Below are positions 7,839 through 11,963 of a DNA stretch of 11,963 nt, piece by piece. Origin of the DNA: Nitrospinaceae bacterium (GTDB taxonomy: Bacteria > Nitrospinota > Nitrospinia > Nitrospinales > VA-1); the NCBI GenBank assembly GCA_029937655.1, contig JAPYPK010000042.1, positions 1 through 11,963 on the forward strand. Direction: 5' to 3'. The first letter of the stretch is position 1, and the number at the start of each line of letters is the position of its first letter. A program made the position numbers and the translations under genes. The notes beneath the pieces are model-generated. The model was not told the DNA's origin, made no database searches, and worked only from the letters and a program-made list of their open reading frames with translations.

Positions 7839-8303
7839 TTAAATAAATTTAGAATCTTCATCTATAAGAATTGAATATATTTGGTCTATTTCATGTGCTC
7901 GTAATATTGATTCTCGTAGAGAAGGATTTTTGAATAAACTTGATATGCGAGCCAATACTTTTAAATGTTGGCCTGTGGAGTTTTCGGGTGCTAGGATCAA
8001 ACATATAAAATTAACTGGTTTTTGATCCAATGATTCAAATTCAACGCCATTTTGAGAACGGCCAAATACGGTGATGATTTTGTCTATCGTGCTTATTTTT
8101 GCATGTGGTATTGCAACATTTTCCCCAATTCCTGTGCTGCCCAATTTTTCACGGTCTATTAAGGCTGCTAGTAAATCATCTTTATTAGGGACTTCCCCTT
8201 TGTTTTTCAAAAAGCTTGATAGTTCGTGAAGAACACTATTTTTGTCGGAACTTTTTAGCTCTGCAATAATATGTTCTTTTGTAAGGATATCAGCGATTTT
8301 CAT
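7839..8303 (-). CDS. ptsN: PTS EIIA-Ntr (nitrogen regulatory) protein
   Basis: EIIA-Ntr is the terminal phosphate acceptor of the regulatory phosphotransferase branch. In enterobacteria it controls potassium transport, sigma-54-linked functions and envelope stress rather than sugar uptake. The protein is 154 residues, the normal size for a free-standing EIIA of the fructose/mannitol family. The phosphorylation site is H67 in STGIGENVAIPHAKI, matching the family pattern TGIG.G.A.PH.K. The N-terminus MKIADILTKEHIIAELKSSDK matches the ptsN start, so the ATG at 8303 is kept although no Shine-Dalgarno is evident. It lies 70 bases after hpf and 72 bases before ptsI. This is the classical rpoN-hpf-ptsN order, which is strong support for the ptsN identity over a sugar-specific EIIA. 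The usual downstream hprK, rapZ and HPr/NPr genes are missing here. Confidence 0.94.
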   Translation of the reverse strand: MKIADILTKEHIIAELKSSDKNSVLHELSSFLKNKGEVPNKDDLLAALIDREKLGSTGIGENVAIPHAKISTIDKIITVFGRSQNGVEFESLDQKPVNFICLILAPENSTGQHLKVLARISSLFKNPSLRESILRAHEIDQIYSILIDEDSKFI

Positions 8304-8373
8304 TATTTTGGGAGATACCGTAAATATTTATAATATAGAATCTTAAATTCAGTTTTCTATTTAAAATATTTCT

Positions 8374-8675
8374 TCAAGTTTTATTGGTTAGTAAATTTTT
8401 AGTCCGGCTTTTATGCTTGCCTAATTGTTTCTCAACTTTCCCTAAAACATTATCTACAGTTAAGTATAGATCCCTTGTTTCATCTTTTGCTCGGGTTGTT
8501 AAGCCTTTTTGTTTAACCGTAGCCTCAGCCATATGGCGATTTTTATCAACATATAAAGAAAAATGGATGTTGGTATTATCAAACAATCTATCCCCTGTTT
8601 TGGCTATCCTTTTTTTTAAAATTTTTTTATAGCATCGGTTATCTCGAAATTTTGTCCCGTTACGGTTAAATTCAT
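8374..8675 (-). CDS. hpf: Hibernation promoting factor (HPF/YhbH, S30AE family), interrupted by an apparent -1 frameshift
   Basis: HPF binds the 30S subunit and helps store ribosomes as inactive dimers in starved cells. The true start is the ATG at 8675: the N-terminus MNLTVTGQNFEITDAIKK is a typical S30AE beginning, with AGGGAG seven bases upstream. That frame meets TAA at 8616-8618 after 19 codons. The rest of the family sequence continues in the -1 frame (LKKRIAKTGDR, then the stretch with RHMAEATVKQKG) to TGA at 8374-8376. Joined, the product is about 100 residues, the normal short-HPF length. The junction is an A7-T4-A8 tract (minus strand, 8628-8610); rereading one base at A AAA AAA (8622-8628) joins the frames exactly. 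An internal TTG at 8586 preceded by GGGGA could start a 70-residue fragment lacking the first strand and helix. One missing base in a homopolymer by sequencing error is the simplest explanation; slippage or recoding is the alternative. Only this lesion is seen. Confidence 0.88.
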
Positions 8676-8682
8676 AATATGA

Positions 8683-8688
8683 CTCCCT
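8683..8688 (-). promoter_or_regulatory. Ribosome binding site fixing the upstream hpf start
   Basis: On the minus strand AGGGAG precedes the ATG at 8675 by seven bases. It is among the best Shine-Dalgarno sequences in the window. It shows that translation of hpf is meant to begin here and not at the internal TTG at 8586, although this frame closes after 19 codons. Confidence 0.75.
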
Positions 8689-8747
8689 AGTTAAGTTTTA
8701 TTTAAATTCTTAATTTTGAGTCTTACTTGGCTTATATGAATGAGGTT

Positions 8748-10202
8748 TTAAAATATTCTTTTCCTTTTACTAGCAGATGGGATGTTTAGTTCCTTACGAT
8801 ACTTCGTGATGGTCCTCCTGGCAATTTTAATATTTTTATGTGTCAGTGCTTTAACCATTTCGTCGTCTGTTAATGGTTTTTTTTCATCTTCAGTCGCGAT
8901 AATTTCTTTAATTATATTTTTCACGCGTATCGATGACATATTATTTCCCATGTATGACTTGATGCCACTATGAAAAAAGAATTTTAATTCAAATACTCCC
9001 TGAGGTGTATCTATGTATTTATTGGTGGTAATTCTACTTACAGTAGATTCATGCATCTCAATATCCTTGGCGACGTCTTTCAAAACCATTGGCTTGAGGT
9101 ATGAAAATCCGTGGTCGAGGAACTCTTTTTGTAGTTTTATAATACTTTTTCCTACTTTGTGAATGGTTTGGCGTCGTTGATCAATGCTTTTTAAAAACCA
9201 TAAAGCGGACTTGTGCTTTTCTTCTAAATATTCCTTGGTTTCCCCTTTGACACTATTTTTTAGTAGATTTTTGTAGTAAGGGCTTATACGCAGTCGAGGT
9301 ATTCCGTCGTCATTAAGAGTTACGTCATAACCATTTTCTGTTTTAATCACAAAGATATCGGGGACAACGTAATCAATGCGCTCAGAATTAAATGTTTGGC
9401 CAGGCTTAGGGTTATATCCTTTGATTTTCTTAATCGCTTCTAAAATTAATTCAATGCGAACGTTAAGTTCTGATGATACTTTTGCCAAAAATCTTTCCTC
9501 AAGGCGGTCTAGATAATTTTCAATTAGTTTTAGAAGTAATGGGGTGCAATTATCGTCCGCTTGAGCTTGAATCTTTAAACACTCTTGTAGTGATCGCGCA
9601 CCAACTCCTAGTGGCTCAAACTCCTGAATTATTTTAAGTGCAGTTATAACTTCTGATTCGTCCGCGTGGCTTATTTCTTCAATATCATTGAGGCTTGCAT
9701 TGAGATAACCATCGGTGTTGATATTTCCTATGATACAAGTACCAATAAAACTCATCCGATCATTATCCACAGAAAGATTCAACTGCCAAAGTAGGTGTTC
9801 TTGGAGAGAGGGCTCTTTTTGGTGCGTTGTTTCGATTGTTGGTTGTTCTGTATAATTTTCTGCTGAACTACCTCTGTCTATATTATCCTGAAAATATGTA
9901 TCCCAGTCCATATCCGGGTTTTCTAATGTATGTTCTTCACCCTTGTTTTTTTCATCGATTACTTCAAAGTTTTCCTTTGGTTCGGCGATTTCTAGCTCCT
10001 CATCTGTTTCTGTTTCATCTTTTAGCTCGTCCTCTTCAATTATTTCTTCCAGGATAGGGTTTTCTGTTATTTCTTGACGTACTTGTTGAGCCAGTTCTAG
10101 GCGAGCTAGCGGTAACAACTTAATGGCCTGCTGAAGCATGGGGGTCATGACGAGCTTCTGGCTCATTTTCAGGCTCGTACTAAGCTTTAATTCCATTGCC
10201 AT
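8748..10202 (-). CDS. rpoN: RNA polymerase sigma-54 factor
   Basis: RpoN directs RNA polymerase to -24/-12 promoters, which need an AAA+ enhancer-binding activator to open. The 484-residue length is normal. Region I is the Gln/Leu-rich start LKMSQKLVMTPMLQQAIKLL (11-30), which contacts activator and promoter. Region II (about 51-110) is strongly acidic and variable, as expected. The core-binding region contains EPLGVGARSLQECL (196-209). A helix-turn-helix lies near 375-395 (VAKDIEMHESTVSRITTNKY) and the RpoN box ARRTITKYR is at 461-469, reading -24 elements; the C-terminus is SASKRKRIF. All landmarks are intact. The ATG at 10202 has only a weak GAGAT upstream; an ATG two codons on is equally placed. 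It follows lptB after 23 bases, so co-transcription with lptB is likely, and precedes hpf by 72 bases. Confidence 0.97.
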   Translation of the reverse strand: MAMELKLSTSLKMSQKLVMTPMLQQAIKLLPLARLELAQQVRQEITENPILEEIIEEDELKDETETDEELEIAEPKENFEVIDEKNKGEEHTLENPDMDWDTYFQDNIDRGSSAENYTEQPTIETTHQKEPSLQEHLLWQLNLSVDNDRMSFIGTCIIGNINTDGYLNASLNDIEEISHADESEVITALKIIQEFEPLGVGARSLQECLKIQAQADDNCTPLLLKLIENYLDRLEERFLAKVSSELNVRIELILEAIKKIKGYNPKPGQTFNSERIDYVVPDIFVIKTENGYDVTLNDDGIPRLRISPYYKNLLKNSVKGETKEYLEEKHKSALWFLKSIDQRRQTIHKVGKSIIKLQKEFLDHGFSYLKPMVLKDVAKDIEMHESTVSRITTNKYIDTPQGVFELKFFFHSGIKSYMGNNMSSIRVKNIIKEIIATEDEKKPLTDDEMVKALTHKNIKIARRTITKYRKELNIPSASKRKRIF

Positions 10203-10225
10203 GATGGTATCTCTATCTTATTTTT

Positions 10226-10948
10226 TTAAAGAGTAAATTGATCGCCGAGGTAAATTTGCTTTGCTTTTTCATTGTTTAATATTTCACTGGGTAACCCATC
10301 TGCGATGATATTTCCTGCATTGATGATGTATGTTCTATCTACAATGCTTAACATTTCCCTTGCATTGTGGTCTGTTATTAGTACACCTATTTTTTTACTT
10401 TTCAGATGGAAAATGATCGATTTAATATCAGCAATAGCAAGGGGGTCAATACCAGCGAAAGGTTCATCTAATAAAATATATTGAGGTGATGTTGCCAGGG
10501 CCCTGCTGATTTCTACTCTCCTTCTCTCACCTCCTGAAAGTACATAAGCTTGGGCATTTTTTATATGAAGAATGTTTAACTCTCTTAATAGGGCTCTTGC
10601 TTTTTTCTTTCCCTCAAAGCTTGGAAGACCCATTGATTCCATTACAGCTATCACATTTTCTTCAACAGTCAATTTGCGGAATACGGACGGCTCCTGTGGA
10701 AGGTAGCTAATACCCTTTTGAGCTCTCAAGTGCATTGGAAGGTTGGTTATATCCTCCTTGCCTAAAAAAACATTGCCTTGATCTGGGGGAACAAGGCCAA
10801 CTACCATGTAAAAAGTGGTAGTTTTCCCAGCTCCATTTGGACCTAAAAGTCCGACAATTTCTCCGCGCTTGACTTTAATGCTTACATCATTTACTACCGG
10901 TCGATTCTTATATGACTTAAATAGATTTGATGCGCTTAAATAGTCCAC
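10226..10948 (-). CDS. lptB: LPS export ABC transporter ATP-binding protein LptB
   Basis: LptB is the cytoplasmic ATPase of the LptB2FGC complex that extracts LPS from the inner membrane and drives it along the periplasmic bridge. The 240 residues are the standard length. Walker A is GPNGAGKTT (36-44), the Q-loop Gln is 85 (YLPQEPSVFRKLTVEEN), the signature is LSGGERRRVEISRAL (137-151), Walker B is YILLDEPFAGID (157-168) and the switch His is 194 (ITDHNARE). The TFYMVVGLVPPDQG segment is typical of LptB rather than of amino-acid transporters. The start is GTG at 10946-10948; an in-frame TAA immediately upstream rules out any longer form, and the next residues align with the E. coli start. No Shine-Dalgarno is seen. 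It lies 128 bases after lptA and 23 before rpoN. lptF and lptG are not in the window. Confidence 0.97.
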   Translation of the reverse strand: MDYLSASNLFKSYKNRPVVNDVSIKVKRGEIVGLLGPNGAGKTTTFYMVVGLVPPDQGNVFLGKEDITNLPMHLRAQKGISYLPQEPSVFRKLTVEENVIAVMESMGLPSFEGKKKARALLRELNILHIKNAQAYVLSGGERRRVEISRALATSPQYILLDEPFAGIDPLAIADIKSIIFHLKSKKIGVLITDHNAREMLSIVDRTYIINAGNIIADGLPSEILNNEKAKQIYLGDQFTL

Positions 10949-11076
10949 TTAATATTATTTTTAGGGTTGGTTACTTGCGTCAATTTTTCAATGTAAGTCT
11001 TAAGCTGGTCACTCTTGGTTGCCTGGTTGACCTTAACTTGGAAATAGATCGGTCTAGCCAGGGTAAATTATGCATG
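10949..11076 (-). other. lptA-lptB gap with a short open stretch lacking a standard start
   Basis: This 128-base gap is the longest inside the lpt-pts cluster. Reading on in the lptA frame after its TAG one finds CAT GCA TAA, then about 41 codons without a stop, containing RPIYFQVKVNQATKSDQLK and ending in TAA just inside lptB. It looks protein-like in composition but has no ATG or GTG start. An ATG at 11075 in another frame gives only a 31-residue peptide. A gapped inverted repeat (GGTCA near 11008 with TGACC near 11030, each flanked by TTAA) is also present. Decayed coding sequence, an unannotated peptide or chance are all possible. No promoter is clear. Confidence 0.3.
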
Positions 11077-11586
11077 CTATTTTTTTTGGGGAAATAACTT
11101 TGCGTGCACCCGCTCATTCACAACAAAGCGATCTTTCTCCATTAAGAAAATCATTTCTCGCCCCTCGATAATGTTGTCCCCTTCCCAGGCGATAGCTTTT
11201 GGATTCCCGGTTAGTATGATTTTTTGGAGATGTTTTAGGTAAACAGCGCGGTCACCTTTTGCTTTTTTATTTCCTCTAGATATTTCTACGTGACCTATGG
11301 CTACAATTTCGTTTGTTTGTTTTTTATCCGAAGTACTATAAACCTCTATAATATCTGAGGTTATAACCATATCGTCTTTTGTGATAGAAACATTTCCGGA
11401 GAATATAATTTTTTGACCCCCATTTTCTGACCTCATTCTATCGGAAGTAATCTCGATAGGAGGGGAGCTATCTTTTGGATGGGTTTTGTCTTTTGTTGGT
11501 TGGGAAAACCCTAATGGAGTGTATAGATTAAATAGTCCAAGGGTTAAAGCAGCGCAAAATATCAGCCTTTGGTGTTTTGATATCAT
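11077..11586 (-). CDS. lptA: LPS transport periplasmic protein LptA (OstA-like domain)
   Basis: LptA forms the periplasmic bridge that carries LPS from the inner-membrane LptBFGC to LptD in the outer membrane. The 169-residue protein starts with a signal peptide (basic MISKHQR, hydrophobic LIFCAALTLGLFNLY, likely cleavage near residue 28-29, GFSQ). It then has the OstA/LptA-type beta domain: PIEITSDRMRSENGGQKIIFSGNVSITKDDMVITSDIIEVY, followed by IVAIGHVEISRGNKKAKGDRAVY. These are the repeating strand pattern of GNV..., A.G.V and KG..A.Y typical of the fold. The ATG overlaps the lptC stop by four bases (ATGA at 11583-11586), which indicates translational coupling and fixes the start; no separate Shine-Dalgarno is needed. 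The C-terminus ends FPQKK with TAG at 11077-11079. Confidence 0.93.
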   Translation of the reverse strand: MISKHQRLIFCAALTLGLFNLYTPLGFSQPTKDKTHPKDSSPPIEITSDRMRSENGGQKIIFSGNVSITKDDMVITSDIIEVYSTSDKKQTNEIVAIGHVEISRGNKKAKGDRAVYLKHLQKIILTGNPKAIAWEGDNIIEGREMIFLMEKDRFVVNERVHAKLFPQKK

Positions 11587-11963
11587 CCGTTTGTGTTTAT
11601 ATTTTTTTTTTTAGAAATAGTGTTATTTGTAATTTGCTCTTTTATGATTCCAGTTTCAATCAACATTTTAACATTACCTTTAAGGCTTAAATCATTGGTT
11701 TTGTTAGATAAAGTTCCAAAATCTGCATAAACTTTAAATTTTCTCATCTCATCATTGATAAAAACATACTCGACGTTGTTCAATTTTGTGGTTTCTGTTT
11801 TTTGATTAATTTGAGCTAACGCAGCCTTTAGTTCCCAGTCATTACGGCCAGAATTTTCATGCGCAATTTTAAAATTTTTAATTTTCACATCAAGCCCGTC
11901 ATCATCAAACTGTATGTCTATACTTTCTGAGGTTGTCTTGAAGGTAGATAAAAAAAAGTAAGC
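11583..11963 (-). CDS. lptC: LPS export protein LptC (C-terminal part, runs off window)
   Basis: The frame is open from the right window edge to TGA at 11583-11585, giving 126 residues; full LptC is about 190, so the N-terminal membrane anchor lies outside. The visible sequence has the LptC/LptA-like beta-jellyroll pattern: VKIKNFKIAHENSGRNDWELKAALAQIN, then KLNNVEYVFINDEMRKFKVYADFGTLSNKTNDLSLKGNV. WEL.A with a later DLSLKGNV is the family's W.L.A....G.V pattern. LptC accepts LPS from LptB2FG and hands it to LptA. The GTG at 11888 could be mistaken for a start, but coding sequence clearly continues upstream of it (SIDIQFDDDGLDVKIKNF). The last residues (KKKNINTNG) are a polar tail. It overlaps lptA by four bases. 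Confidence 0.85.
   Translation of the reverse strand, partial: AYFFLSTFKTTSESIDIQFDDDGLDVKIKNFKIAHENSGRNDWELKAALAQINQKTETTKLNNVEYVFINDEMRKFKVYADFGTLSNKTNDLSLKGNVKMLIETGIIKEQITNNTISKKKNINTNG

Noticed and set aside
8384..8632. 82-residue plus-strand frame opposite hpf
   Set aside because: It is the antisense shadow of the HPF coding sequence; the minus strand has clear S30AE family sequence and a ribosome binding site.
11583..11888. Treating GTG at 11888 as the lptC start
   Set aside because: The frame stays open with LptC-like sequence to the window edge, and a 101-residue form would lack the membrane anchor; the gene is simply cut by the window.
1..11963. Sigma-54 (-24/-12) promoters near rpoN, ptsN or metK
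   Set aside because: I scanned for TGGCAC-N5-TTGC-type elements on both strands in the intergenic regions and found no acceptable match.

Overview
This window is ordinary chromosomal core sequence from an AT-rich, Gram-negative, LPS-making bacterium. The LptA/LptB/LptC lipopolysaccharide export genes show an outer membrane, and IspG shows isoprenoid synthesis by the MEP pathway. The order lptC-lptA-lptB-rpoN-hpf-ptsN-ptsI is a widespread proteobacterial arrangement. The free-standing enzyme I, and the closeness of many motifs to deltaproteobacterial-grade families, suggest a deltaproteobacterial, SAR324 or Nitrospinota-like lineage. That placement is inference and the window cannot settle it. 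I see no mobile element, CRISPR array, rRNA or tRNA, and no gene-free stretch of 300 bases.

Layout: (1) 1-914, minus strand: the N-terminal half of a YejA-type periplasmic peptide-binding protein that runs off the left edge. (2) 915-1114: a divergent intergenic region with a small hairpin and a 10-bp palindrome. (3) 1115-4181, plus strand: ispG, tig (trigger factor) and a small Rieske [2Fe-2S] protein. (4) 4229-11963, minus strand, in transcription order from the right: lptC (partial), lptA, lptB, rpoN, hpf, ptsN, ptsI, metK and an unrecognised 145-residue protein.

The minus-strand cluster joins envelope assembly (Lpt transporter parts), sigma-54, ribosome hibernation and the nitrogen-related phosphotransferase branch (EIIA-Ntr and enzyme I). 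The rpoN-hpf-ptsN block is classically linked to nitrogen, carbon and envelope regulation. Here the HPr/NPr, HPr kinase and RapZ genes that often complete it are absent between ptsN and ptsI.

The most notable observation is in hpf. A strong ribosome binding site and a typical HPF N-terminus (from 8675) are in one frame and the rest of the protein is in the -1 frame. The junction is an A7-T4-A8 tract that contains a perfect A AAA AAA slippery heptamer followed almost at once by a stop codon. This is either a one-base sequencing or assembly error, a real mutation, or a recoding or transcriptional-slippage site. I found no clear evidence of a wholly new multi-gene system in this window.
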